Part shown: positions 10,306 to 20,896 of the stretch, one piece after another
How positions within the stretch are numbered: the stretch's first letter is position 1
Layout of the letters: every line of letters begins with the position of its first letter
Assembly (NCBI GenBank): GCA_009823505.1
Contig: VZQC01006709.1
Coordinates: forward strand, 582,366-646,365
Origin: Rhizomys pruinosus
Lineage: Eukaryota; Chordata; Mammalia; Rodentia; Spalacidae
Direction: 5' to 3'
DNA length: 64,000 nucleotides
Program-made: the position numbers and the translations under genes
The notes under the pieces: generated by a model
Seen by the model: the letters and a program-made list of their open reading frames with translations, nothing else
Databases searched by the model: none
What the model was told of the DNA's origin: nothing

Positions 10306-10447
10306 GGAAAAAAAAATTTAAGAAATTAACAGGTTCATTAAATTAGGGAGCAATGATTTTCACAAATATATGATTTATTCATTTACAGATATTATCAACT
10401 ATTTCCCTTTCAAAAGCAAAATCTGTCCTGAAATTAAACATCTTTTT

Positions 10448-10620
10448 TTCTGCTGGGCATGGCGGTACGCACCTGTTATTCCAGCACTCAGGAGGAAGAG
10501 ACAGATGGATCTCTGTAAATTTGAGGGAGCCTGATCTACATGGGGAATTCCAGGCAGGCCAGGCCTACATAGTAAGATCCTGTCTCAAACAAAATAATAA
10601 TAATAAAATAAAAATTTGTT
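10448..10620 (+). repeat. B1, old, with (AAT)n tail
   Basis: Diverged B1: 'tgctgggcatggcggtacgc' to 'agatcctgtctcaaac', with an AATAATAAT tail. Confidence 0.8.
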
Positions 10621-10951
10621 TTCCACTTCTACGCTTTGCTGTTCCAGACACCAGCCGTTCAGGTAAACAAAGGGGAAAAGCAAGTTTGAGTTGGTGTTAA
10701 TTGCATTCAAGAGGGAAGAAGGCAGACAATTTCCCCTAAAGAATCACTGGAAAGGGAAGCAGATCCACAGAAATGCCAGCTGGCCTTTGCACAAAGACGT
10801 ACAGTGCCTTGCAAAGGTTGTACGCTAAGTAAGTGCTAAGCTCAAACCAGGAAAGATGTCACAGACACTCCAGGTGACAGGCCAGGGTAAACTTGATCCT
10901 TGAGCCCCGGATGGGCAGAATCTTTCCTGTTCCCACTGGGAACCCTCAGAT

Positions 10952-11166
10952 CTACCCCACTGTAGAGGGCTGGCCCTTGACAGGCATCTTCTCGCAGAGA
11001 TCCTGATACGGAGGGGCTTTCTGCCCTCTCTTGTCGTGGCTGTAAGAAATCCTCACAGAGCTGTATTCATTCATAGTAACTTTACAAAGGACACCAAAGA
11101 AGTCAGAACTGGGGTCCAGCTGGGAGCTCTCCTCAAGCCCAATGACCAAGCCCACCTTCACCCTCC
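10952..11166 (-). other. Candidate terminal coding exon (unrecognised protein)
   Basis: Read on the minus strand, a possible acceptor ('ttgtctgctagctag') is followed by an open frame ending in TAG at about 10952-10954. The frame has coding-like codon use and peptide segments such as GLVIGLEESSQLDPSSDFFG and KRGQKAPPYQDLCEKMPVKG. Its entry phase (one base completing a codon) fits a donor in the frame upstream at 11624. No family recognised. A chance open frame is quite possible. Confidence 0.25.
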
Positions 11167-11623
11167 TAGCTAGCAGACAAGTGGCTTACTTACAAACTTC
11201 TTAGGACAACAAGCCATTCAGAGCTCTGCTGGACACGAAATATCAAAACCATGAATTTAAAAAGGCAGCAGCAGCTATGGAATAGAGCCGTAACCTTCCA
11301 TTAATTTATCTATACCCCATTTTCCGCCCCTGCAAGAGCCACCCTGCCACCCTGTTCTGAGCCAGGGATTCCTGCATGAAGGTCAGGTGACAGATTTTGA
11401 AGAAACTGTTCTTAACTGACCTTTTCAGGCGGATCTAGGTGAAATTTCTCTCTTGGCATTGAGTCCAAGACCTCAGAGCCTGGGTTCTGGCAGTGAACAC
11501 ACCTCAGGGCCCTGCTGAAACACCGATTGTTTCCTGACTGGTAGCTTGAGCTTGCTGGTTGGTTATGTCATGTCTCCTCAATGGAGACCATTGTCTCCTG
11601 CTGCTGGCTCCCTGGTTCTTGTC

Positions 11624-11816
11624 TTTACAATACATCAATCACCTTGACCCCAAAGTACTGCTCTGTGACTGTCTGTGCAACAGGATCCAGCAGGGCCCAA
11701 AGGAGGTCTCTGATCCCTCCCAGTGCAGGCAGAAGCCCTGTGGACAGGCGGAAGAGCTCTCCATACCAGAACTGGAGCCGAAACTTGGCCGACCTGGTTG
11801 GAACAGATCTAATCAA
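11624..11816 (-). other. Candidate internal coding exon (unrecognised protein)
   Basis: Minus-strand open frame with segments such as KFRLQFWYGELFRLSTGL and LLWALLDPVAQTVTEQYFGV. It runs into a possible donor 'tatt|gtaaag' at about 11624. Its phase joins in frame to the exon at 10952-11166 across a roughly 460-bp intron. The acceptor side is poor: 'ccaaccag' has only a weak pyrimidine tract. The frame continues upstream to a TGA near 11835. No homology recognised. Confidence 0.25.
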
Positions 11817-12264
11817 CGCACCAGCTCCTCTTCATCTTGATTTCCTTTTGACCTCACGACACTCCTCCCTGTTGTTTCTGGGACAGCAGCCTTCACGGTG
11901 CAGCACATCTGTCACCCGGGCCTCTGTGCAGTACCTTCCCACATGAAGCAGGGCTTACCTGTGTAATCCCCTGTGGAAATGGCAGAATGTGACCAGGTAA
12001 TAGGAGATATGTGGCTTCCATCTTGCTTTCTTTGTATTTCTCACTCAGGAGATTTGGCAGCCATTTTGTGAGGATGCTCAGACAGCTTTGTGGAGGGCTT
12101 GAGAGCAAAGAGAGGCCTCCTGCCCATAAATGGAGGAAACCATCTTGGAAGCTGATCCTTTGGCTTCAGTGAACCCCTGAGGTAGGTGCAGCTATATCCT
12201 GCTCAAGCTCAGAGCCAAGAGCTAGTGAAGCCCGTTTTGGGCTCCAGACCCAGAGAAGTTATGA

Positions 12265-12540
12265 CACACTAAATGAACAGTGTTGGGGCTCCATCAAGCC
12301 TGAATACCTGAGTTCAATTCCCAGGACCCGCATGGTGGAAGAGAACCGACTCCCACAATTTGTTCTCTGAATTCCACACACATGCTGGCTAACAACCATT
12401 TGTAATTCTAGTTCCAGGGGATCTGAAGCCCTTTTACTAAGACCCCTTCTGGCCTCCAGGGGCATTGCACACATGTGGTACACTTACATACATGCAAGCA
12501 AAACACATACATATTAAAATGAAAAATAATTAAGAATAAA
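12265..12540 (+). repeat. Hybrid tRNA-type SINE
   Basis: The left half has the 'aagcctgaatacctgagttc ... gtggaagagaaccgactccc' type. The right half (from about 12385) is B3-type ('gctaacaaccatttgtaatt', 'agttccaggggatctg') with an A-rich tail. Either a chimera or two abutting fragments. Confidence 0.7.
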
Positions 12541-12547
12541 TGAATAG

Positions 12548-12795
12548 GGGCTGGAGAGATAGCTCAGCAGTTAATTGCACTGGTTGCTTTTGCAGAGGAC
12601 CTGAGTTCAGTTCCCAGTATCCCATGGCAGCTAACGATCTATAACTCTAATATCATCTGTGACTCCAGTTCCAGGGGATCCTGCACCCTCTTCTGACCTC
12701 CACAGGCACTGCATGGCACAGGTGCACTTATGTGCATTCAAGCAATATACTCATATGCATAAAACAAAAATAACAAAATTTAAATAATAAGAAAA
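12548..12795 (+). repeat. B3 SINE with small internal insertion
   Basis: Begins ggggctggagagatagctca. It carries an extra 'taactctaatatcatctg' repeat-like insertion in the middle and ends in an AAAT-rich tail. Confidence 0.85.
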
Positions 12796-13201
12796 TAAAG
12801 TCAAACTTTCTTGACCATCAGTTTTACCTGAGAGGCTTCATCCCAGAGTTCTAACACACCCAAGGAGCCTTTCTGTCACTCAGCTGTCATTTTGCTCTGC
12901 CCTCCAATATTGTGTTTCGTGGACATTTGAGGCCATAGTTTCTCACTGTCTTCATCCACAAAGCTGACTGAACCATTGATCTTGGCCAAGGTCAACCTAT
13001 AGCCCAGTGGTATTCGTCTATAGACTCCATGACAACCAGGAGACTCCTTGAACTCTTGATGGCAAACATTTGGTAATACCTGTGCAACTTGTCATAACTC
13101 CTCTAGAAACACTGTTGCTATCCATTAAGATTGCTGAGTCTTTACCTAAATGCCTGCTACACTAACAATTTTACTTATAACCCCATCCTTCAGCGTGATC
13201 T
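12796..13201. other. Unassigned stretch
   Basis: No gene or repeat recognised. Confidence 0.45.
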
Positions 13202-13218
13202 AAAAAGGAATTTACCCT

Positions 13219-13480
13219 GGGCTGGAGAGATAGCCTAGCGGTTAAGAGCGCCGACCGCTCTTGCAGAGGACCCGGGTTCGATCCCCAGCACCCACATGGA
13301 GGCCGAGAACCATCTGAAACTCCAATTCCAGGAGAACTCCAGTTCCGGGGGAATCCGAGACCCTCTTCTGACCTCTGCGGCATTGCACGACACGGGTGCA
13401 CAGACTTGCATGCAGACAGTACATTCATACACATACAGAAATAAATAAAATTAAAAAAAATTTTTTTAATAAAAAAAAAT
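13219..13480 (+). repeat. Young B3-like SINE with 17-bp duplication
   Basis: Head gggctggagagatagcctag, duplicated actccaattccaggag/actccagttccggggg segment, A/T-rich tail. Flanked by a duplication aaaaaggaatttaYcct (13202-13218 and 13481-13497, one mismatch). Confidence 0.95.
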
Positions 13481-13497
13481 AAAAAGGAATTTATCCT

Positions 13498-13810
13498 AGC
13501 TTGCGTCAACTATTATACGTTGCCCCAAAGTTGGTGTCTTGAAACCACAGAAATTTATTTTCGCCCAGTTATAGAAACCAATAGGATGGAATCAGTATCA
13601 CTGGACCCAAATCAGTATGTCCTGTGGAGGCTTCCAGCTTCTGATGGCTTCTGGCATTCCCTGGCTTGTGGCCACGTCCCTCCAAGGACACTCTGCTTCA
13701 CTTCATATCAATTTCTCCTGTTGCGTGGCATGTCCTTCTCTGTCTCCCTCCTACAATGACACATGATAAGCATCTAGGGCAATCTAGAATAATCCTCTGA
13801 CTCACTCTCT
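13498..13810 (-). mobile_element. Ancient interspersed repeat, probably LTR
   Basis: Resembles a reversed mammalian-wide repeat with the blocks 'gtgtcttgaaaccacagaa', 'ccagcttctgatggcttctg gcattccctggcttgtgg' and 'atgacacatgataag'. The family name is not certain. Confidence 0.45.
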
Positions 13811-13827
13811 TTAAGCAGGTCTACAAA

Positions 13828-13915
13828 CTTTTTTCAGTAATGGGATTGAGCCTAGGACCCTATATATGCTAGGCAAGTACTGTACCCCTGAACTATATCC
13901 ACAGCCCTCTTTCCT
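13828..13915 (-). repeat. ID-type SINE, diverged
   Basis: Reverse: 'aatgggattgagcctaggac', 'tgctaggcaagtactgtacc', 'ccacagccct'. Confidence 0.6.
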
Positions 13916-14355
13916 AAAAACTTGTTTTAATCTTATTGTAAGTGGTCTTATTCTTTGAGAATTTCAGACATGTATACAATGAGATATAATCACATATACA
14001 TCCCCACTTCACCCTCTACCCACCATCCCATATCCCAGAAACTCAGGGGCTCAGCTTCATGGTTTTTTTTTGTTTTGTTTTGTTTTTTTGGTAACCAATT
14101 AAGTCCAATTAGTGTTGCCTATATGTGCATGTGTGTGATTGAGGCCATCCATGCAGCAAGGAAGCCTACCAATGGCGTTCCCTTAAAGAATGATCCTCCC
14201 ACCCCAGGAGGTATCAACTGCCAACAGCTCCTCAGTAAGGGGTGGAGCCTGAAAAGCACCTCCACCATTTATGCCAGAATGCTGGCTGGCTTGATCTCAT
14301 GCTGGTAACCACAGCTTCTGTGAGTTCTTGACACCATGTAAAGAAGGCAGCGTTT

Positions 14356-14513
14356 CAACCGGGACTGGTGGCACATGCCTTTAATACAAGCACTCAAGAG
14401 ACAGAGGCAGGCAGATCTCTTGTGAATTCAGCTCTGTCTACACAGTGAATTCCAGGCCAGGCCAGTCACGCTGCATAATAAGATCGGCCTCAAAAAAAAA
14501 AAAAAAAAAAATT
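14356..14513 (+). repeat. B1, diverged
   Basis: 'gggactggtggcacatgcct' to a pure A tail. Inserted in the rodent L1 3'UTR. Confidence 0.85.
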
Positions 14514-14575
14514 AAAAGAAGAAAATGAAGAGTATTTCACAGCCCTCCTCCCCATCTTCTATCTCTTACATTCTT

Positions 14576-14799
14576 TTTTAATTTTATTTATTTACTTACT
14601 TTATATGAATGTTTTGCCAGCATGTACGTTAGTGCACCCATGTCACGCAATGCCCACTGAGTTTAGAAGAGAGCATCAGATCCTCTGGAACTGGAGTTAT
14701 GGACACTTGTTAGCCACCATGTGAGTGTTGGGAACTGAACCCAGGTCCTCCCTAAGAGCATCCAGTGCTTTTAACCACTGAGCCATCTCTCCAGCCCCT
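14576..14799 (-). repeat. B3 SINE
   Basis: Reverse copy with T-rich tail and end 'ccatctctccagcccc'. Inserted in the L1 3'UTR. Confidence 0.9.
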
Positions 14800-15524
14800 T
14801 TATATCTTTCCTTCGATTATATTTCCTGAGCTTTTGGGGGGGGGCAGGGGGAGATGATGAATGTGTCCCATTTTCAATGAGACCAAGCACTTACAGTCTC
14901 ATTCTCAGTACTCTGTCCAGGTATGAGTCTCTGCATTGACCTTGACCCATTGGAAAAAGCAGCTTCTCTGACCAAGGTTGAGAGCAGCCCAAGTCTATGT
15001 GTATAAACATAAATATTTAGAAGGCACTTTGACAGCATGACCATTTAGCAAAATAACAATAGCAGGTTCTCTCCTACGGCTTTGGGGCTTTTAACCAGGA
15101 TTATAGTACCAAGCATGAAATTCCCGCCCATGGAGAGGCCTTCCAATCCAATCATAGAGCAGTCAGTTATCTCATAACAGTTGTTCCACTCTTCCATCAC
15201 TGGGCACATCTTGCCTGTCGGGTCAGGACTGTGGCACGCAGAGTCCAGAGCTGACACTATGAAAGCTGGCTGGCAGGGAGCGAGTCTTCGGGTTGGTCTG
15301 AGATTCATTCTTCGATGTCCTTCAGCAACGTGTGTGGCGTTTTCAGCAACAGGGTCTTATGATGCTATGGTATGTACCAAGGGCAATGCCAACAGCCTAT
15401 TTTGGAGAGCTCTGGAGCCTCCCTGACCAGTACCTCATAGATAAGTAGCCCTTGCCTTGTTTGAGATTTTCATTTAATAACCCATGTCTTCCATGCAGGA
15501 TACTTCTGCTTGAACTCTTTTTTT

Positions 15525-15759
15525 AAATATTTTTTTTTAATTTTATTTATTTTTATGTATGTGTATGAATGTACTGTCTGCATGTAGGTTTGTGCACCCG
15601 TGTCGTGCAGTGCCGCAGAGGTCAGAAGAGGGTCTCGGATTCCCCTGGAACTGGAGTTAAAGACGGTTCTCAGCCGCTATGTGGGTGCTGGGGATCGAAC
15701 CTGGGTCCTCTGCAAGAGCAGTTGGTGCTCTTAACCGCTAGGTTACTCTCCAGCCCCTG
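15525..15759 (-). repeat. B3-like SINE, no 17-bp duplication
   Basis: Reverse. 'cccctggaactggagttaaa' occurs once. Splits the L1 3'UTR motif 'cttgaactctttttt'/'gcactcttttttt'. Confidence 0.92.
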
Positions 15760-15972
15760 CACTCTTTTTTTTTTTTTTTTAAGTTGTGTTTTGAAATTAA
15801 TGTACTAACTAGTGGGTTTCCATGAGGCTTTTTCATACATCCTTAGTTTTGGCTCACCCACCCATTCCCCTATACTCCACACCCCACATCCCTGGATAAT
15901 CCTCTAACCCCTAGTATCCTCCTCTTTCACATCCTGTGTATTCTACTCTCCCTCTAGTTCTTTCTGTTTGTT

Positions 15973-16110
15973 TTTTGAGACATGGTCTCCCTGTAGCTCC
16001 AGCTAGCCTGGAACTCACCATATAGACCAGGCTTGTCTTGATCTTACAGAGATCCACTTATCTCTGACTCCAAAATGCTGGGATTAAAGTGTATGCCAGC
16101 ACACCTGGCT
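15973..16110 (-). repeat. B1, diverged
   Basis: Reverse B1 from 'ttttttgagacatggtctcc' to 'ccagcacacctggct'. Confidence 0.88.
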
Positions 16111-16261
16111 CTAATTATATTTTGAATTAGGTGGTGAGCTAGCAGGTTTTTCCTACTCCCTTCCTTTAGGTTGGCCCAGCCTCTACCCCTTGGTTTCCTC
16201 TGTACTCCAACACCCCTCCTTCTATCTATCTCTCTGCTTTTGCTTTACCTTTTTGTTGCTG

Positions 16262-16412
16262 TTGTTGGTCTTTTCAAGACAGGGTCTCCCTGTAGCCCCA
16301 GCTGTCCTGGAACTCACTCTGTAGACCAGGCTGGCCTTGAACTCACAAAGATCCACCTGCATCTGCCTCCCGAGTGCTAGGATTAAAGGCGTGCACCACC
16401 ACGCCCAGCTTG
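16262..16412 (-). repeat. B1
   Basis: Reverse and nearly intact: 'ggtcttttcaagacagggtc' to 'gtgcaccaccacgcccagct'. Confidence 0.93.
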
Positions 16413-16436
16413 CTTTACCTTTAATCTATTATCTCT

Positions 16437-16663
16437 TCTTTTTTTAATTTTATTTATTTTGTATGTGTATGAATGTACTGTCTGCATGTAGGTCTGTGCA
16501 CCCATGTCATGCAATGCCGCAAAGGTCAGAAGAGGGTGTCAGATTCCCCTGGAACTGGAGTTAAAGACGGTTCTCAGCCGCCAGGTGGGTGCTGGGGATC
16601 GAACCTGGGTCCTCTGCAAGAGCAGTCGGCACTCTTAACCGCTAGGCCATCTCTCCAGCCCCT
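16437..16663 (-). repeat. B3-like SINE, no 17-bp duplication
   Basis: Reverse copy close to the consensus of the group. Flanking 'ctctattatctcttctt' repeats on both sides (about 16422-16440 and 16662-16678) look like its target-site duplication. Confidence 0.93.
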
Positions 16664-16763
16664 CTATTATCTCTTCTTTAATGTATCACCCCAGAGGTCC
16701 CTTTCTAATTTCCTGGATTCCACTTGTGCTCCAAGTTAAACACACAAAAGTTTTTAAACTTTT

Positions 16764-17019
16764 TTTTTAATTTTAATTTTTTTTAAATTTTATTTATTTC
16801 TGTATGTGTATCAATGTACTGTCTGCGTGCAGGTCTGTGCACCCGTGTCGTGCAATGCTGCGGAGGTCAGAAGAGGGTCTCGGATTCCCCTGGAACTGGA
16901 GTTCTCCTGGAATTGGAGTTTCAGACGGTTCTCGGCCACCATGTGGGTGCTGGGGATTGAACCCGGGTCCTCTGCAAGAGCGGTCGGCGCTCTCAACTGC
17001 TAGGCCATCTCTCCAGCCC
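16764..17019 (-). repeat. Young B3-like SINE with 17-bp duplication
   Basis: Reverse copy flanked by a perfect 18-bp duplication aaaagtttttaaactttt (16746-16763 and 17020-17037). Confidence 0.96.
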
Positions 17020-17039
17020 AAAAGTTTTTAAACTTTTAT

Positions 17040-17116
17040 ACGTGCATGTGTGTGTGTATGTGTGTGTGTGTGTGTGTGTGTGCGCACGCGCGCACCTGCA
17101 TATATATATAAATACA
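17040..17116. repeat. (TG)n with alternating GC/AT purine-pyrimidine runs
   Basis: (TG)n followed by gcgcacgcgcgc and a short (TA)n, all alternating purine-pyrimidine. It forms the tail side of the SINE at 17117-17270. Confidence 0.9.
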
Positions 17117-17270
17117 ATGTCGTGCAATGCCTGAGGATATCAGAAGACGTGTCAGGAACTGGAGGTACTGACTAGTTGTTAGCCACCCTGTGGGTGCTGG
17201 GAATCAAACTGGGATCCTCTGCCAACAGCAGCCAGTGCTGTTAACCACTGAGCCATCTCTCCAGTCTCAA
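17117..17270 (-). repeat. B3 SINE fragment
   Basis: Reverse. Has 'gttagccaccctgtgggtgc' and ends 'ccatctctccagtctc'. Confidence 0.8.
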
Positions 17271-17599
17271 ACAAAAGGTTTCAAGCTAGGATCCACATGT
17301 GACAAAGAACACACAGCTTTTATCTTTCTGGGTCTGAGTTACCTCACTTGGTATAATTTGTTTCAGTTTTATCCATTTATGTGCATTATTTCATTTTTCT
17401 TTACACCTGAGGAAAAGCCCATTGTGAATATGTGCCACATTTTCTTATCCATTCATCAGTTAATGGACATCTAGCCTGATTCCATTTCCTAGTTATTGTG
17501 ACTAATGTGGAAATGAACATGGATGTGTGTCTGTGGTAGGGATAAAGTCCACTGCATCTATGCCCAGGAGTAGTTTCCAAAATTGAAGCCCTCTTCTTC

Positions 17600-17862
17600 C
17601 TTCTTCTTTAAATGAATTTATTTTTTATTTTATGTGTACAAGTGTTTTATCTGCATGTAAGTGTACCCAGAGGCCAGAATTGGATCCCCTGGAATTGGAC
17701 TTACAGATGGTTGTGTATAATGTCTTCAGAGGCCAGAATTGGATGCCCTGGAATTGGACTTACAGATGGTTGTGAACTGCCATGTTGGTGGTAGGAACTC
17801 ATCCCCGTTCCTCTACAAGAGCAGCCACTGCTCTTAACCACTGAGCTATCTCTCCACCTTCT
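17600..17862 (-). repeat. B3 SINE with a 59-bp internal duplication
   Basis: Reverse B3 in which the segment starting cagaggccagaattggat is present twice (17668-17715 and 17727-17774, offset 59 bp), separate from the 17-bp type of duplication. Confidence 0.85.
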
Positions 17863-17864
17863 CC

Positions 17865-17970
17865 TTTTTCTTTTGATACACAATCTCACTAAGTTGACTG
17901 GTCTAGCTTTGAACTTCCACTCCTCCTGCCTCAACACCCTGAATAGCTGGGATGACAGGCCTGGACTTCC
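17865..17970 (-). repeat. B1, old
   Basis: Reverse, low similarity: 'acacaatctcactaagttg' to 'tgggatgacaggcct'. Confidence 0.6.
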
Positions 17971-18117
17971 AGGAGCATCTGAGGCCCCTTTTTCTTATAA
18001 GGCCATATTTATAGGCTCCAAGGATTCATATGTGGTGTCTCTACAGGATCATCAGGCTCCTCAGAGTGGCTCATCCCCAGCAAGCTTTCCCATCCACCTT
18101 CATTAGAGTCTCTTTTT
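17971..18117. other. Unassigned
   Basis: No repeat or gene recognised. Confidence 0.4.
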
Positions 18118-18310
18118 TTTTTTTACCTTTATTTGTTTATTTATTTATTTAGTGTGTATGTGTGTACATGCATGTGCCGTGGCACATGGGTGGAGATCTG
18201 TTGCAGGAGTTGGTTCTCTCCTTCCTCTATGTAGGTCCTTGGGGTCAAGTTCAGGTCAGCAGGCTTGGCAGCAGGTGCCTTTATAGATGAGTCATCAATG
18301 GCCTGGCTGT
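18118..18310 (-). repeat. tRNA-type SINE, 'ccaagcctg' head type
   Basis: Reverse. T-rich start, 'gtgccgtggcacatgggtgg', 'ggttctctccttcctctatg', and 'caggcttggcagcaggtgcc' near the head. Same head type as the copies at 50656 and 60840. Confidence 0.75.
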
Positions 18311-18448
18311 AGTCTTTTCTAATGCTCCCAAACAGGTTAAGTGGTGCTGCACTGAGCTTTCCAGATCTATATCAAAGCTGCTGGCCCTACATCTGGAGAT
18401 CACTTGAGGCCACATAAAAAATGTCTGGATATAAAAAATAAGATCATA

Positions 18449-18680
18449 GGGGCTGGAGACATGGCTCGGCAGTTAAAAGCACTGATTGTTCTTACAGAGG
18501 AACTGGGTTCGATTCCCAGCACCCCCATGGCAACTAACAACCATCTGTAATTCCAGTTCCAAAAGGTTCAATGCCCTCTTCTGACCTCTGCAGGCATTGC
18601 ACTACACGGGTGCACTTACGTACATGCAGGCAATACACTTATACACATCAAATAAAAATAATAAATAAAAAATGAGACCC
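18449..18680 (+). repeat. B3 SINE
   Basis: ggggctggagacatggctcg head and AATAAATAAA tail, moderately diverged. Confidence 0.88.
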
Positions 18681-18919
18681 CGATAAAATCGTTCTCTCTT
18701 ACATTTTCCTTTATCATCACCTCTCCAGTCCTCTAGAAATGTCTAGAAATCCTAGTGTTTGTCTTAAGTGGAGGAAGAATGGTAGCTAGCTACAGTTACA
18801 GTTTCTCAAGTCGCACTAACTGGCTTTAAATAATGGCCCCAAGACCACAACAACCTCTCCCATTTCACAAGCTCTCCTTCAATGTGGTCACCACCCATCC
18901 CCAACAGAAAACTAAGTAA
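18681..18919. other. Unassigned
   Basis: No recognised element. Confidence 0.4.
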
Positions 18920-18924
18920 GGGTC

Positions 18925-19235
18925 TGTGTTGGTCACTTTTTCATTTCCATGACAAACTCGAAATGAAGAAAGATGAATTTGGACTCCCGGTTTCAAGGGT
19001 CCCAGTCTGTGGTCAGTTTGTTCCACAGCTGTGGGTCAGTAGTGAGGCAGAATGCTGTGGTGGCAAGAGCCTGTGGGCCCCAGTGTCATGGAGGCTAGTC
19101 ACCATAGAGAGACAGGAAGGGGCTAAGGACAAGATGTGGCCCCCAAGGACCTACTCCCATTTGCCCCACCTCCTGAATCTTCCACCACTACCTGAGCTTG
19201 TGGGGGACATTACACATTCAACCGTAATAGCCCCA
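18925..19235 (-). mobile_element. ERVL-MaLR LTR, reverse, diverged
   Basis: Reverse LTR blocks: 'tcatttccatgacaaactcg', 'aaggggctaaggacaagatg', 'ccacctcctgaatcttccac', and 'gtgggggacattacacattc' at the 5' end of the LTR. Same general family as 26290-27115. Confidence 0.7.
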
Positions 19236-19647
19236 TTTTGCTACCCTCTTGAATATGAGGCCAAACGTGTATTCTCTGTTAGAATGCGGTAGAGGTGAGC
19301 CCATGCCATTCTCAGGAAAACCCCTTAACAGATATGCATCCTGCCTCTTGACCTTGAACTTCTCATCATTCTGGACACTCAGCACAGTGGAGCCTCCACC
19401 CATAGACATCTGCCTGCAACCACACTGGTTCCAAACAAACACCACCCAGCTAAACTCAACCTACAGATGCAGGAGCGATCACTAATTGTTTGAAGCCATT
19501 AGATTTGGGAGTTGTTCATAATAGGTGCTCAGAAGTCCCACTTAGAAACTCTATAAGCTGAGGCAAGTGGCAGGCCTTAACTCAAGTTCCTATGAGAAGC
19601 AGACCCATAATGAAGACTTGATGCTTGTAATAAATTTGGGTGGTAAG
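19236..19647. other. Unassigned stretch
   Basis: No gene or repeat recognised. Confidence 0.4.
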
Positions 19648-19862
19648 GGCTGGAGAGATGGCTCAGCAATTAAGAGCACTGGCTGCTCTTAAAGAGGACC
19701 TGAGTTCAATTCCCAGCAACCACAGGGTGGCTAACAACTGTCAAAACTCCAGTTCCAGGGGATCTGATGTCCTCTGCTGACCTCCACAGGCATTGCAAAC
19801 ACGGTGCACCTATCGACATGCAGGCAATATACTCAATAAACAAGAAGGGCGGGGGGTAAAAT
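19648..19862 (+). repeat. B3 SINE
   Basis: gggctggagagatggctcag head, B box 'gagttcaattcccagcaacc', G-rich tail region at 19847-19857. Confidence 0.88.
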
Positions 19863-19971
19863 AAGATGAAGAAGAAAAGACAATCCAATCAACTGGAAGA
19901 ACAGGTTCAAGATTAGGGCACCTTGGGGACCTCTGAGGGAAAGTGCAGAGTACAGCTCAAAATGATCTCAG

Positions 19972-20130
19972 CAGGGCATGGTGGCGCACACCTGTAATCC
20001 CAGCACTTGGGAGGTAGAGACAGGCAGATCTCTGTGAGTTCAAGGCCAGCCTGGTCTAACGAGCGAGTTCCAGGCCAGCTGGGACTATAGGGAGACTCTG
20101 TCTCAAAAACATCCCCCCCAAAAAAGAAAA
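19972..20130 (+). repeat. B1
   Basis: 'cagggcatggtggcgcacac' to 'gactctgtctcaaaaacatc', with C- and A-rich tail. Confidence 0.92.
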
Positions 20131-20222
20131 CAAAAAGATCTCAACGAAATACTCAGTCATTATGGAAAACAGTCATGGAGGTTGCCGAAAAAAATTATTA
20201 ATCCAACAATCTCACTTCAAAG

Positions 20223-20563
20223 TGCCATGGTTTGAGTAGGTCCTCAACAAATCTTAGGTGTAGCTGATGGATTAGGAGGCAGGGCTCTGGGAGGTCCTTA
20301 CCTAGAGGCGGCTCCCTCCCCCAAGGGTGGGGCTAAGGTCTCTGTGAGAGACTCCAGCAGCAGCTGGGTGGGACCTTCACTTCTCCCCTGCCTCATATGA
20401 GCTCTCCCTCTCAGAGGACTCTGAGAAAGCCCCTCACCAGGCACCAAAGACTGTGCCTTGATCATGGATTTCCCAGCCCCTAGACCATGAGAAATAAACG
20501 TCTGTACCTTTAACTTACTCAGTCAAAGGTATTTTGCTGTAGTAGCCACAAAAGAGACAAGCA
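20223..20563 (+). mobile_element. Solo MaLR LTR (MLT1/MST-like)
   Basis: 341 bp, begins TG (tgccatggtttgag) and ends CA. Internal blocks 'ccctcaccaggcaccaaag', 'ttgatcatggatttcccagc' and 'gaccatgagaaataaacg' (polyA-signal region) are typical. Inserted in the old L1. Confidence 0.85.
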
Positions 20564-20719
20564 TATATCCCAAACAACCAAAATGGTATATTGAAAAGAC
20601 ACTTACATACCTATTTTACTGTAGGATTCTCCAAAACAGCGAGGAGGTGACAGGAAACAAAACATCCACCAACAGATGAATGGGTAGAGGCAATGTGAGA
20701 TATAAAACATTGAAAGGTG

Positions 20720-20884
20720 GTTTTTTTTTTCGGGCTTTTTGAGACAGGGTCTCCCTGCAGCCCCAGCTGTCCTGGAAATCTCTATGTAGACCAGGCTGGC
20801 CTTGAACTCACAGAGATACAGAGATCTGCCTGCCTCCGCCTCCCAAGTTCTAGGATTAAAGGCGCGCGCCACCAAGCCCAGCAC
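20720..20884 (-). repeat. B1
   Basis: Reverse B1 with T tail. Contains a small local duplication 'acagagatacagagatctgc'. Confidence 0.92.
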
Positions 20885-20896
20885 ATTGGAAGATTT

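Larger units (their letters stand above)
10621..12240. other. Repeat-free island
   Basis: About 1.6 kb with no recognisable SINE, LINE or LTR, one of the longest such stretches here. It contains the candidate exon pair described separately. Confidence 0.55.
13925..17585 (-). mobile_element. Rodent L1 3' end (Lx-type), reverse, heavily interrupted
   Basis: Read in reverse this is the end of ORF2 (17270-17585; the block 'atccattcatcagttaatgg acatctag' is the complement of a conserved C-terminal coding segment). A long rodent-type 3'UTR follows (13925-14345, 14515-14575, 14800-15525, 15760-15970, 16110-16260, 16660-16757). Parts mirror the plus-strand copy at 29860-30430. At least seven SINEs and a (TG)n lie inside. 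No intact frame remains. Confidence 0.75.
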
